This document shows, in pieces, positions 8,289-15,849 of a DNA stretch of 21,336 bases (positions are counted from its first letter, which is position 1; every line of letters begins with the position of its first letter). The stretch is from positions 1 to 21,336 of the forward strand of contig CAMJVA010000006.1 of the NCBI GenBank assembly GCA_946409145.1, read 5' to 3'. Made by a program: the position numbers and the translations under genes. The notes beneath the pieces were generated by a model. The model was not told where the DNA came from. It did not search any database and was given only the letters and a program-made list of their open reading frames with translations. The stretch comes from an uncultured Enterococcus sp. (GTDB taxonomy: Bacteria; Bacillota; Bacilli; Lactobacillales; Enterococcaceae).

Positions 8289-8591
8289 ATGAATAAAGGT
8301 ATCACTGTTGAAGAGTATTTGACTTATTTTGCGCCGAATCATGATTTAATTTTAAATGTCACTGAAGGTGAACTTCCAGATTACTTAGCCCCTCATAAAA
8401 TTAAAACTGTCTCCCCAACAGAAATTCCCAATGTTTTAGACCAACTGTCCCCTGATGAAAATTATGTTCTTGTGGCTAGTTCTGATGTTCAAGGACAAAC
8501 TTTAGCTAATTATTTAAAAAACGTCGGTTTAAATATTACTTATTTAATCGGTGGACTTCCTAGTTTGAGCAATCATCTAGAATTTGTCTAA
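8289..8591 (+). CDS. Rhodanese-like domain protein lacking the catalytic cysteine
   Basis: This is a 100-residue single-domain protein. The order MNKGITVEEY...LILNVTEGELPDY...YVLVASSDVQGQTLANYLKNVGLNITYLIGG follows a rhodanese fold, with the late strand-turn YLIGG and helix as in small sulfurtransferases. The loop that should carry the persulfide-forming Cys reads Ala-Ser-Ser (63-65), and the protein has no cysteine at all. It therefore cannot be a normal sulfurtransferase and may be a binding or regulatory domain. The ATG at 8289 is chosen from AAAGGTGG eight bases upstream; the frame extends four codons further to a GTG inside that site. It stands alone between a divergent operon and its own terminator. 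Confidence 0.7.
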   Translation: MNKGITVEEYLTYFAPNHDLILNVTEGELPDYLAPHKIKTVSPTEIPNVLDQLSPDENYVLVASSDVQGQTLANYLKNVGLNITYLIGGLPSLSNHLEFV

Positions 8592-8608
8592 GCCTTTTAA
8601 ATAGGCAT

Positions 8609-8649
8609 AAAAAAGAAGCATCCTGTTGTTTAAGGGTGCTTCTTTTTTT
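8609..8649 (+). terminator. Terminator after the rhodanese-like gene
   Basis: AAAAGAAGCATCC pairs with GGGTGCTTCTTTT, with one wobble, around a ten-base loop. It is followed by T-rich sequence to 8649. Confidence 0.85.
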
Positions 8650-8685
8650 ACAATTAAGGTAGCTTTTCTAGTGTAAGCATAAAAT

Positions 8686-8714
8686 TTGTTTTTTAATAAA
8701 TTTTTCCCTATGAT
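8686..8714 (+). promoter_or_regulatory. Promoter of the azoreductase gene
   Basis: TTGTTT (8686-8691), a 17-base spacer and TATGAT (8709-8714) give a start near 8721, about 40 bases before the GTG start codon. Confidence 0.45.
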
Positions 8715-8761
8715 GAGTGAGTATTCAATTAAAAAATTCATATTATAAAGGAGTTTTACAC

Positions 8762-9382
8762 GTGAGCAATGTTTTAGTTATTAAAGCCCAACCCTTAAGT
8801 TCTGAAGAATCTCGTACTTTAAAAGGATTAGAAACTTTTTTACAACATTATGAAGCAAAAAATCCTCAAGATACTATTACTTTATTAGATGTTTTCAAAG
8901 AAGATATTCCTGAAGTAGACGGTACTTTATTAAGTGCTTGGAGTACTTTAACTCCTGGGGTTGATTTTTCAACACTTTCAAAAGAGCAACAACACGCAGT
9001 AACTCGCTTCAATGAATTAACAGAACAATTTTTAGCAGCTGATAAAATTATCATTGCTAACCCATTATGGAACTTAAATATTCCAACACGCTTAAAAGCA
9101 TGGATTGATACAATTATGGTGGCTGGAAAAACCTTTAAATATACTGCAGCAGGTCCTGTGCCATTAACTACTGGAAAAAAAGCTTTCCACATTCAATCTA
9201 ATGGTGGCGTTTATAAAGGACAAGATCCTGCTAGTCTTTATGTAAAAAGTATTTTAAATTTTGTTGGTATCCAAGAAGTAGGAGAAGCCTTCATTGAAGG
9301 TCTTGACTACGATCCAGAACACGCTGAGGAAATGCTTACTGCAGCTTTAGAAAAAATTGCCCAACAAGCTGAAGAATTTTAA
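8762..9382 (+). CDS. azoR: FMN-dependent NADH:azoreductase / quinone reductase
   Basis: This 206-residue flavodoxin-fold enzyme belongs to the AzoR/AcpD family. These enzymes use NADH to reduce quinones and azo dyes by two-electron steps in the cytoplasm, usually as a homodimer. Family marks are the N-terminal VLVIKAQPLSSEESRT phosphate-binding region, ARFNELT-like VTRFNELTEQFLAADKI, NPLWNLNIPTRLKAWID (FMN-binding) and HIQSNGG. From memory the sequence closely resembles E. faecalis AzoA. The start is taken as GTG at 8762, because AAAGGAG lies eight bases upstream. The open frame runs 15 codons further but has no ribosome site there. It is a single-gene unit with its own promoter and a shared strong terminator. 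Confidence 0.93.
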   Translation: MSNVLVIKAQPLSSEESRTLKGLETFLQHYEAKNPQDTITLLDVFKEDIPEVDGTLLSAWSTLTPGVDFSTLSKEQQHAVTRFNELTEQFLAADKIIIANPLWNLNIPTRLKAWIDTIMVAGKTFKYTAAGPVPLTTGKKAFHIQSNGGVYKGQDPASLYVKSILNFVGIQEVGEAFIEGLDYDPEHAEEMLTAALEKIAQQAEEF

Positions 9383-9392
9383 ACTATTAACT

Positions 9393-9440
9393 AAAAAAGA
9401 AAAAATGTCGTGATAAAAATCACGGCATTTTTTCTTTTTT
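9393..9440. terminator. Bidirectional 22-bp terminator between convergent genes
   Basis: The 22 bases 9393-9414 pair with 9419-9440, with one wobble and an AAAA loop. T-runs flank it on both strands, so it can stop the azoreductase transcript and the convergent AI-2E operon. The right arm also encodes the last residues (Lys-Lys-Glu-Lys-Met-Pro) of the minus-strand gene. Confidence 0.88.
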
Positions 9441-10598
9441 AGTATCTATTGTTAATTGTTCTTGCTCTGTGTCATCTTCATATAAAGAAGATACTTTTTT
9501 ATACCATTCAAAAATATAAGTAACGAGCACTTTCATAGCAGCAAAAGCCGGAATTCCTAAAACAACCCCTACAAAACCAAAAATTTTCCCTGCTGTAAGA
9601 AGGACAAAAATAATCGTTACGGGATGCATGTTTAACTGACTTCCTAAAACAAGTGGAGACACTACTCTTCCTTCAATGGTTTGTTCAATAACAAAGACAA
9701 TGGCGACTTTTAAAACCATAATCGGTCCTGCTACTAAAGCAAGAAATACTGCAGGAACCATGGCTAAAAACGAGCCTAAGTAAGGAATTAAATTTAAAAA
9801 TCCTGCAAGCACTCCTAAAGTCACTGAATATTCTAGTCCCACAACAGAAAAACCAATCATAAACATAATCGCTACAGCAAAAGCTACTGTTAACTGTCCT
9901 CTAATATATTGGGATACTTTTTCATTCATGTCGTGGAGAACTTGAATTGTTGTTTTTCTAAAACGATTTGGCAAGAAACCTACAAGAAATTTTGGTAATT
10001 TTTTTCCATCTTTTAACAAATAAAACAAAATAAAAGGAGTCGTCATAATCACTAAAACAGTATTAGCCACTGCACCTACAATATTTCCAATACTTTGAAG
10101 GGTTCCTTTTGAAAAATCTTTAATAATATTGGTTAAAGAGCTGAGCATGTTGCTAACCATTTCATCTAATTGAGGTTGTAATTGTTTCATCCACTCTGAG
10201 GCGAATAATTTATCCGCTTGATTAGCAATCGTATCAATGTAGTAAGGTAAATTATTAAAGAAACTAATGGTTTGCTCTTGAATTTTTGGCACAGCAACCA
10301 CTGAACCCCAAACAATTAACCCAATAATTGCTAGAAAAAGTAAAATAATACTAATGACTCGTGGGACATTTTTCTTTTCTAAGTAGTCCACAATGGGCAC
10401 AAGAAAATAATATAAAACCCCAGATACAATAATTGGAATCCCCACAATAGCAAAAAATTGCCCTAAAGGTTCAAATAAATAAGATACTTTTGTAAAAGCA
10501 ATTAAGTTTAACAAGATTAATAAGACAATTAATAATCCTGTCACCACTTGATTATTTAAAAACCATTTCCAAAACCAAGACAATCTCTTTTTTTCCAT
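9420..10598 (-). CDS. AI-2E family transporter (YdbI/PerM-like membrane protein)
   Basis: This 392-residue integral membrane protein has two N-terminal helices (about 17-70), a third near 80-105, a soluble segment (about 108-170) and a C-terminal bundle of four or five helices (about 170-370). The conserved LEYSVTLGVLAGFLNLIPYLGSFLA-type region and GKIFGFVGVVLGIPAFAAMKV are hallmarks of PF01594. Family members have been linked to autoinducer-2 export or sodium/proton exchange; which applies here is not visible. A charged tail ends inside a terminator stem. The ribosome site AAGGAG is formed by the last two codons of the upstream EIIA gene, four bases away, so the two are probably coupled. Confidence 0.9.
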   Translation of the reverse strand: MEKKRLSWFWKWFLNNQVVTGLLIVLLILLNLIAFTKVSYLFEPLGQFFAIVGIPIIVSGVLYYFLVPIVDYLEKKNVPRVISIILLFLAIIGLIVWGSVVAVPKIQEQTISFFNNLPYYIDTIANQADKLFASEWMKQLQPQLDEMVSNMLSSLTNIIKDFSKGTLQSIGNIVGAVANTVLVIMTTPFILFYLLKDGKKLPKFLVGFLPNRFRKTTIQVLHDMNEKVSQYIRGQLTVAFAVAIMFMIGFSVVGLEYSVTLGVLAGFLNLIPYLGSFLAMVPAVFLALVAGPIMVLKVAIVFVIEQTIEGRVVSPLVLGSQLNMHPVTIIFVLLTAGKIFGFVGVVLGIPAFAAMKVLVTYIFEWYKKVSSLYEDDTEQEQLTIDTKKEKMP

Positions 10599-10602
10599 GG
10601 GC

Positions 10603-10962
10603 CTACTCCTTAGGATAAGTAATCGTCATACCAACAGAGACTTCTGGTAGCGTATGGGGATTTAAATAAATGGCATTTACTAATTCATCATGAGTAGGTA
10701 AAGGACCAAAGACTAAGGTGACGTGACCTAGTTCTTTTAAATTTTCATTAGCCAATCGCCCTACTTTTTCAATGTTATAAGAAACTTCACCAAAAGAAAT
10801 AGTGTCCCCGACTTTTAAGTCAGGAGGTAATTGTCCTTTAGGAAATTTTTGGACAATAGAATACTCTCTTAACTCAGGGGTAATTTTTTCTCCAAATAAA
10901 ATTAGCATTGGTTCTGTTTCATCCCATGCTTTTTCTCCAATTGCTTCAATCGTTGCTTTCAT
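10603..10962 (-). CDS. Orphan PTS glucitol/sorbitol-type EIIA protein
   Basis: This 119-residue protein matches the type-5 EIIA domain (PF03829) along its length: EPMLILFGE near the start, EYSIVQKF, then VGRLANENLKELGHVTLVFG (68-87) and a closing VSVGMTITY. In E. coli SrlB the phosphorylated His, from memory His43, follows the conserved EEY. The equivalent site here is Gln38 in EYSIVQ, so this protein may not carry phosphate. No sorbitol EIIB, EIIC or dehydrogenase gene is nearby, which also argues against a sorbitol transport role. Its partner is an AI-2E family gene. The ATG follows GGAGGA. The family call is firm; the function is unknown. Confidence 0.82.
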   Translation of the reverse strand: MKATIEAIGEKAWDETEPMLILFGEKITPELREYSIVQKFPKGQLPPDLKVGDTISFGEVSYNIEKVGRLANENLKELGHVTLVFGPLPTHDELVNAIYLNPHTLPEVSVGMTITYPKE

Positions 10963-11008
10963 CTATACTTCCTCCTACCATTAATTTTCAAGAATAATCT
11001 GTGGGTTA

Positions 11009-11017
11009 ATTATAACA
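11009..11017 (-). promoter_or_regulatory. Promoter of the EIIA-AI-2E operon (extended -10)
   Basis: On the minus strand the sequence reads TGTTATAAT, a perfect extended -10 box, 46 bases before the EIIA start. No good -35 box is seen, as is usual for extended -10 promoters. Confidence 0.55.
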
Positions 11018-11033
11018 TACTCAAAAAATCTTA

Positions 11034-11042
11034 TGCTATACT
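11034..11042 (+). promoter_or_regulatory. Promoter of the lactonase-family gene (extended -10)
   Basis: TGCTATACT is an extended -10 box 32 bases before the ATG. It is back-to-back with the divergent promoter of the EIIA operon, only 16 bases away, so the two may interfere. Confidence 0.5.
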
Positions 11043-11074
11043 TGAGAAAAAGAAAGTAGAAATGAGGGACTAGC

Positions 11075-12073
11075 ATGCAAGAAAAATTTTTATTAGGGAC
11101 CTATACACGAAAGACGAGTAAAGGAATCTATGAAGGAACTCTTGAAGATGAAAAATTAACCGTCAACTTTTTGCTTCCAGAAAGTAATCCTACTTATTTA
11201 ACTACCTCGAAAAAAAATATTTTGTACACTGTAGGTGCTGATGATAATGGTGGCGGGATTGTTAGCTACGATTTAAACCACAAGAAAAAAATCAACAGTG
11301 TCACATTTCCTGGGAGTGCTCCTTGTTATGTGGCTGTGGATGAAAAACGGCAATTAGTATATAGCGGTAATTATCATAAAGGTAGCCTTTTATCCTATAA
11401 AATTTTGTCAGACGGTAGTTTAAAAGCAGCAGATGAAGTGACTCATACTGGTTCTGGTCCGCATAAAAATCAAGAAAAAGCCCATGTCCACTACTCTGAT
11501 CTTGCTCCTGATGGTCGGTTAATCGTTTGCGATCTTGGAACAGATGGTCTTTACACTTATGACGTGTCTCCTGAAGGAAAATTAACGGAAATAGCTTTAT
11601 TTAAAGCTGTTCCTGGAACAGGCCCAAGACATTTAGTATTTCATCCAGAAAAAAATATGGCTTACTTAATTGGCGAATTAGCTAATACAGTGACTGTTTT
11701 AAGCTATTTTCCTGATGGGCATTTTGAAAGTCTGCAAACTCTTTCTACTTTACCAGAAGATTTTTCTGAAGAAAGTTCTGGAGGAGCAATAAAAATAACA
11801 AGAGACGGGAAATTTTTATATGCCTCAAATAGAGGTCACAATTCTCTTGCTTGTTATCACGTTGAAAAAGACGGTTTATTGACCTTAGTAGAAATTACTT
11901 CTTCTCATGGAGATTTCCCACGAGATTTTTCTCTAAATAGTACTGATGAGTATTTAATTTGTACTCATCAAAAATCAGATCATCTTTCTCTTTTCAAAAA
12001 AGAAGCCAACGGCAAACTCACCTTCATTAGTAATGATACTTTAGCTCCGGAAGCTGTTTGTGTGAAATTTTAA
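11075..12073 (+). CDS. Lactonase family protein (6-phosphogluconolactonase-like beta-propeller)
   Basis: This is a 332-residue seven-bladed propeller of the PF10282 family, to which YbhE/Pgl-type 6-phosphogluconolactonases belong. Those enzymes hydrolyse 6-phosphogluconolactone in the pentose phosphate pathway. Blade repeats are visible as SAPCYVAVDEKRQLVYSGNY, HVHYSDLAPDGRLIVCDLG, GTGPRHLVFHPEKNMAYLIGE and GAIKITRDGKFLYASNRGHNSL. It starts at ATG 11075 after GAGGGA. It is soluble, with no signal peptide. The family also includes carboxy-muconate cyclase-like and unassigned members, so the exact reaction is inferred. It is a single-gene unit with its own terminator. Confidence 0.9.
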   Translation: MQEKFLLGTYTRKTSKGIYEGTLEDEKLTVNFLLPESNPTYLTTSKKNILYTVGADDNGGGIVSYDLNHKKKINSVTFPGSAPCYVAVDEKRQLVYSGNYHKGSLLSYKILSDGSLKAADEVTHTGSGPHKNQEKAHVHYSDLAPDGRLIVCDLGTDGLYTYDVSPEGKLTEIALFKAVPGTGPRHLVFHPEKNMAYLIGELANTVTVLSYFPDGHFESLQTLSTLPEDFSEESSGGAIKITRDGKFLYASNRGHNSLACYHVEKDGLLTLVEITSSHGDFPRDFSLNSTDEYLICTHQKSDHLSLFKKEANGKLTFISNDTLAPEAVCVKF

Positions 12074-12075
12074 TA

Positions 12076-12112
12076 AATAAAACGGAAGAATTTTTCTTCC
12101 GTTTTATTTTTT
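12076..12112 (+). terminator. Terminator of the lactonase-family gene
   Basis: AATAAAACGGAAGAA (12076-12090) pairs perfectly with 12094-12108 around a three-base loop, ending in a T-run. Confidence 0.87.
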
Positions 12113-12185
12113 GAAAATAAGATAGCCCTTTCATTTTTTAAAGCGTATACTGAAGCTAATTACTAAAAAAGAAAGGGTGTTCATT

Positions 12186-12446
12186 ATGTCAGAAACCTTA
12201 GGAAAAAAAGTGTTTATTAGCTTATTGGTCGCCTCTTTAGGAACAAGTTTAGGACTAATCTTAACTAAAAACTTATTTTTTTTAGTTTTATTTGTATTCC
12301 TCAGTATTGTTTTTTTAGGAATATTTCTTTTACGTGGAAAAAAAGAACCCATTTTAACAGAAAAAATAAGTATTGCCATGGGACTTTTGTTTGTTTTCCT
12401 TTTGTTTATTGTGTTTATGAAAAAAACAATCACTGGAGGAAATTAA
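12186..12446 (+). CDS. Small three-helix membrane protein, unknown function
   Basis: This 86-residue protein is not recognised. It has three hydrophobic segments: about 9-27 (VFISLLVASLGTSLGLIL), 28-48 (FFLVLFVFLSIVFLGIFLL) and 61-80 (ISIAMGLLFVFLLFIVFM). A basic turn, RGKKEP, lies between the second and third. The ATG at 12186 is preferred because GAAAGGG lies eight bases upstream; an in-frame GTG three codons earlier overlaps that site. A TATACT box at 12146-12151 could be its -10, but no -35 is evident. It is translationally coupled to the next gene, whose ribosome site lies in its final codons. The pair probably works together at the membrane. Confidence 0.65.
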   Translation: MSETLGKKVFISLLVASLGTSLGLILTKNLFFLVLFVFLSIVFLGIFLLRGKKEPILTEKISIAMGLLFVFLLFIVFMKKTITGGN

Positions 12447-12447
12447 A

Positions 12448-12837
12448 ATGAATGGATATGTTGTTTTGTGCGATTCAGACCTTACCTTCCAACTTACAAG
12501 TACTATTGATCTAGGACTAGAAGCTGTTGCTGCCGAAAAACTTCTAGAACAATTAGAAAAAGATTTTCCAGAAAAAAACTGGTCGATTAAAAAATTAAGT
12601 TCTTTAGCAGCTGAAAATAATCCCTTAAATGAAGTGGCTATCCTAGCTTTCACTCCTCAAAGTAAAACCTTTATTCCTTTACTAAAAGAAAAATTTCCCA
12701 AGGCTGATATTTTCTTACCAGAAAAAATAGTAACTCCCTCTCTTTTTCAAACAAGCCAGTTAAAATATCTCCATTATTCTTTTTATGTGATTATCCTTAC
12801 GATTTTATTCCAACTACTCTTTAGTATTTTATTTTAG
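12448..12837 (+). CDS. Unknown protein with a C-terminal membrane anchor
   Basis: This 129-residue protein is not recognised. The first 100 residues look like a small soluble alpha/beta domain: strand GYVVLCDSD, helix EAVAAEKLLEQLEKDF, strand EVAILAFTP, helix FIPLLKEKF. One hydrophobic segment (about 110-129, FYVIILTILFQLLFSILF) ends the protein, so it should be tail-anchored with the domain in the cytoplasm. Its ATG lies one base after the stop of the preceding membrane protein, with GGAGGA inside that gene, so the two form an operon. The strand-helix order recalls small PTS EIIB-like or receiver-like folds, but no active-site motif supports this. Confidence 0.62.
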   Translation: MNGYVVLCDSDLTFQLTSTIDLGLEAVAAEKLLEQLEKDFPEKNWSIKKLSSLAAENNPLNEVAILAFTPQSKTFIPLLKEKFPKADIFLPEKIVTPSLFQTSQLKYLHYSFYVIILTILFQLLFSILF

Positions 12838-12846
12838 TAAAAAAAT

Positions 12847-12888
12847 AAAGCTTTGAAAATCAGCGAAAACTGATTTTCAAAGCTTTTT
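12847..12888. terminator. Bidirectional terminator between convergent genes
   Basis: AAAGCTTTGAAAATCAG (12847-12863) pairs perfectly with 12870-12886. T-runs lie on both sides, so it can end the small-protein operon (plus) and the PTS operon (minus). Confidence 0.9.
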
Positions 12889-12893
12889 AATTT

Positions 12894-14873
12894 TTATTTA
12901 GTAGTTAATTTACCAATGGATGCTTTAGCAGAAGTATTTCCTGTTACAGCAAGGTTGAAACTTTCTACATGATCTTGATTTGTAAAGGCAACAATAATGT
13001 CTGCTTGTTTGCCTTTTTCTTTTAAAAGATCCAAGTTAATGTTGGCAATAGCTGTATTTTCAGTTACTTTTTGTCCTTCAGTGACTAAAATTTCAAAACC
13101 TTCACCTTTTAATTGGACCGTATCAATTCCCATGTGAACTAAAACTTCTACCCCACCTGGTGTAGTAATTCCTAAAGCGTGTTTTGTTGGGAAAATGTTA
13201 GAAATAGTTCCAGCAACTGGGGAATAAATTTTTCCATTTTCTGGAATAACAGCAAAACCATCTCCCATCATTTTGGAAGAGAACACATCGTCAGAAACTT
13301 CAGTAATAGATTTCACATTACCTGAAACAGGTGCATAAATATCTTCTGTTACTTGAATGTGTGGACCATTATCTTTTTTTTCAAGACTCCCTTGAGTAAG
13401 CTCACTGTCATCAATTTTAGCTTTTGCATCATATAATTTACTCATTTCATCAGCAACAAATTGCACTTCTGTTCCCACAATGACTTGAATATTTTTCTTA
13501 TCAATCACTTTTACCCCAGGAACTCCTGTGGCTTTAATTTTTTGTTGGTCAACATTTCCTGTATCTTTAACTTGTAGACGTAAACGAGTTGTACAGTTAT
13601 CAATAGAAGTAATATTATCTGCGCCACCTAAACCAGCATAAATCCGTTTAGCTAAAGCGGAAAATTTATCATCAGAAGAAGCAAGAATGGCTGCTTCGTC
13701 ATCATTTCCTGCTTCACGTCCTGGAGTCATTAAGTTGAATTTTTTAATAACAAAGTTGAATGTGAAGTAATAAATTACGGCAAAGACTAACCCTTGAACA
13801 AGTAACATCCATGGTTTGTTAGCAATTGGCACACGTAAAGATAAAATAAAGTCGACTAACCCAGCGAAGAAGTTAAATCCTGCTGTCCAGTGGAAAGCAG
13901 CGGAAACAAACATAGAAATACCAGTTAAAATAGCATGAACAACATATAAAGGCCAAGCAACAAACATAAAGGAGAATTCTAAAGGTTCAGTTACCCCAGT
14001 GAAGAAAGAAGCAAATCCTGCAGCTAACATTAAAGAAGCTGTTACTTTTTTCTTTTCAGGGCGAGCATTACGATAAATAGCATAAGCTCCTGCAGGTAAA
14101 CCAAACATCATTACTGGGAAGAAACCAGCTTGGTACATACCAGTAATTCCTTTAACCCCTTCAGAGGCCCAGAATTTAGAAATATCATCAATTCCGGCTA
14201 AGTTAAACCAGAATACATTATTTAACGCGTGATGTAAGCCAGTTGGAATTAATAAACGGTTAAAGAAGCCATAAAGTCCAGCGCCTAAAGGTCCTAATTC
14301 AGAAATTAATTTACCAAAGGAAACTAATGTATCATAAACTGGAGGCCAAACAAAAATTAAAGCCGCAGAAATGACCATCATTATTCCAGCAGTAATAATT
14401 GGCACAGCTCTCTTTCCTGAGAAGAAGGATAAAGCCATTGGTAATTTTACATTACTGAAGCGATTGTATAAAGCAGCGGCTACAAGTCCAGCTAAAATAC
14501 CAATGAAAACATTTTTCATATTAATAGCAGAAAAAGCAGGATCCACATTGGCAATATCTTCAATTCCTTTAAACATTTGAATTGAAGTTGGCACTAGTAA
14601 AGTCATTGGTACCATGAAAGAAACTAAACCAGCAAGGGCGGCTGGACCAGATTTGTCTTTTGACATCCCAAAAGCAAGACCCACAGCAAATAAAATTCCT
14701 AGATTATCTAAGATAGTACTTCCGCCTTTAATTAAAAAAGCAGCTAATAAGTTATTTCCACCCCAACCAGCTGGGTCAATCCAATAACCAATTCCCATAA
14801 ACAAAGCGGCAACTGGTAAGGTAGCAACTGGCAGCATTAAAGAGCGGCCCATTTTTTGCAAATAAGCTTTCAT
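12894..14873 (-). CDS. nagE: PTS EIICBA permease, N-acetylglucosamine type
   Basis: This 659-residue inner-membrane sugar permease takes up and phosphorylates its sugar using phosphate from HPr. The domain order is EIIC (1 to about 380, about ten helices, TEPLE motif near 295-299), EIIB (about 400-482, phosphocysteine Cys427 in IDNCTTRLRL) and EIIA (about 505-655, His580 in VHMGIDTV, with His565 nearby). The segments RLLIPTGLHHALN, SGFFP-like AGFFPVMMFGLPAGAYAIY and FNLMTPGRE match the GlcNAc-type NagE branch better than the glucose PtsG branch; glucose remains possible. The start is ATG 14871-14873, seven bases after GAGGA; an earlier ATG two codons upstream is too close to that site. It is co-transcribed with the antiterminator, 17 bases upstream. 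Confidence 0.9.
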   Translation of the reverse strand: MKAYLQKMGRSLMLPVATLPVAALFMGIGYWIDPAGWGGNNLLAAFLIKGGSTILDNLGILFAVGLAFGMSKDKSGPAALAGLVSFMVPMTLLVPTSIQMFKGIEDIANVDPAFSAINMKNVFIGILAGLVAAALYNRFSNVKLPMALSFFSGKRAVPIITAGIMMVISAALIFVWPPVYDTLVSFGKLISELGPLGAGLYGFFNRLLIPTGLHHALNNVFWFNLAGIDDISKFWASEGVKGITGMYQAGFFPVMMFGLPAGAYAIYRNARPEKKKVTASLMLAAGFASFFTGVTEPLEFSFMFVAWPLYVVHAILTGISMFVSAAFHWTAGFNFFAGLVDFILSLRVPIANKPWMLLVQGLVFAVIYYFTFNFVIKKFNLMTPGREAGNDDEAAILASSDDKFSALAKRIYAGLGGADNITSIDNCTTRLRLQVKDTGNVDQQKIKATGVPGVKVIDKKNIQVIVGTEVQFVADEMSKLYDAKAKIDDSELTQGSLEKKDNGPHIQVTEDIYAPVSGNVKSITEVSDDVFSSKMMGDGFAVIPENGKIYSPVAGTISNIFPTKHALGITTPGGVEVLVHMGIDTVQLKGEGFEILVTEGQKVTENTAIANINLDLLKEKGKQADIIVAFTNQDHVESFNLAVTGNTSAKASIGKLTTK

Positions 14874-14890
14874 TAACATTTCCTCTTTTC

Positions 14891-15736
14891 TTATTTTTGA
14901 TTCGTACTGAAGCGCAAGCGCTCAATATGAATAGCTAAATACCCAAGTTCTTCTTTGGTAATGGACAAGTGATAGGTTTTTAAAAGTAACACGCGAATTT
15001 TTTTGGAAATTTCATAGCTCTCTTGATATTTTTGCTTTACAATTTTTAAAATATCTTCATCAAGAACGGCATATTGATTTCTTTTGAAACGTTGCAATAA
15101 CAACCGTAAATGATTAGCTAAACGAGAGTAATTCAAAGACATATTATCCGTGTGTAAGTTTAAAGAAAGTTCGTTTTCAATGAGACAGATAATGTCTGAA
15201 ATAATCGTTACTTCCCGAATACTTTTTTGATTATCGGTTTGTCCCACTCGTGCTGAGTGCAAATGAATAGCAATATACCCTGCTTCATCATAGCCATAAG
15301 GAATCCCTAACTCATCATTTAAATACCCTACTGCCCATTGTGCAATAGAGAATTCTTCTGGATACAACACTTCAATTTCTGACAATAATTTATTTTTAAC
15401 AATAATGCCATGAAGAATATTTTCTGCCGAAAAAGCAATGTGATCCGTTAAAGCAATAATTAAATGTTCATTTAGTTTTTCCATTAAAACCGTTTCAGCA
15501 TGATTAATAATGTGTTCTGCTGAAAAAAAGAATTTTTCGTCAATTTGCTTTAAAAGATTCAAAAAACGTTGTTGATTTTCTGGTTCTAAAACAAAAAGAC
15601 GTTCTACACTTTGAGCAGCTAGAAGATCATTTTTCTTTCTATTAAACCCGATTCCCTTGCCAATGGCGATTTTTTCTTCCCCATTATCCGTAGAGACAAT
15701 TACAGCATTTTGATTTAAAACTTTTTTAATGCGCAT
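14891..15736 (-). CDS. nagY: BglG/LicT-family transcription antiterminator (NagY/GlcT type)
   Basis: This is a 281-residue RNA-binding regulator. The CAT RNA-binding domain spans about 1-58 (MRIKKVLNQNAVIV...GKGIGF), PRD1 about 65-170 and PRD2 about 172-281. Four histidines sit where LicT-type proteins are phosphorylated: His99 (LTDHI), His158 (IAIHLHSA), His209 (LANHL) and His270 (AIHIERL). When its sugar is present the paired permease stops phosphorylating it, and it stabilises the RAT hairpin. The ATG at 15736 follows a GAGGA site; the open frame extends upstream only into the leader terminator. The name follows the E. faecalis nagY-nagE pair, recalled from memory; GlcT is the alternative name. 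Confidence 0.87.
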   Translation of the reverse strand: MRIKKVLNQNAVIVSTDNGEEKIAIGKGIGFNRKKNDLLAAQSVERLFVLEPENQQRFLNLLKQIDEKFFFSAEHIINHAETVLMEKLNEHLIIALTDHIAFSAENILHGIIVKNKLLSEIEVLYPEEFSIAQWAVGYLNDELGIPYGYDEAGYIAIHLHSARVGQTDNQKSIREVTIISDIICLIENELSLNLHTDNMSLNYSRLANHLRLLLQRFKRNQYAVLDEDILKIVKQKYQESYEISKKIRVLLLKTYHLSITKEELGYLAIHIERLRFSTNQK

Positions 15737-15775
15737 AGTCCATCCTCTTCTTAAGAAGTATTTTTTCAAACAACT

Positions 15776-15816
15776 AAAAAAAGGCATGAAACATCCCGGA
15801 AGGGATATTTCATGCC
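15776..15816 (-). terminator. Leader terminator controlled by antitermination
   Basis: On the minus strand GGCATGAAATATCCC (15802-15816) pairs with GGGATGTTTCATGCC (15783-15797), with one wobble and a TTCC loop, followed by seven T (15776-15782). It lies about 40 bases before the antiterminator start codon, so transcription should stop here unless the RAT hairpin forms. Confidence 0.88.
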
Positions 15817-15839
15817 TAGTATTATCTAGTCACATGAAA
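15808..15839 (-). promoter_or_regulatory. RAT (ribonucleic antiterminator) hairpin
   Basis: On the minus strand TTTCATG, then TGA, CTAG, loop ATAATA, CTAG, then G and CATGAAA. This gives a lower stem of seven pairs, an asymmetric internal loop (TGA / G) and an upper stem of four. That two-stem layout, with GACT on one side and AGGCA on the other, is typical of targets of CAT RNA-binding domains. Its 3' arm (15808-15816) is also the 5' arm of the terminator, so the two are mutually exclusive. Confidence 0.8.
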
Positions 15840-15849
15840 AAAATATTTG

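Noticed and set aside
8866..9192. Minus-strand ORF of 108 codons inside the azoreductase gene
   Set aside because: The plus strand encodes an unmistakable azoreductase; the antisense frame has no supporting signal.
12131..12653. Two minus-strand ORFs of about 100 codons opposite the small membrane protein genes
   Set aside because: They have no ribosome sites and lie opposite a well-spaced, coupled gene pair with a promoter-like -10 and a terminator on the plus strand.
15737..15787. Longer antiterminator starting at 15787
   Set aside because: The extra codons lie in the leader terminator stem, and the conserved N-terminus MRIKKVLNQNAVIV begins at 15736.
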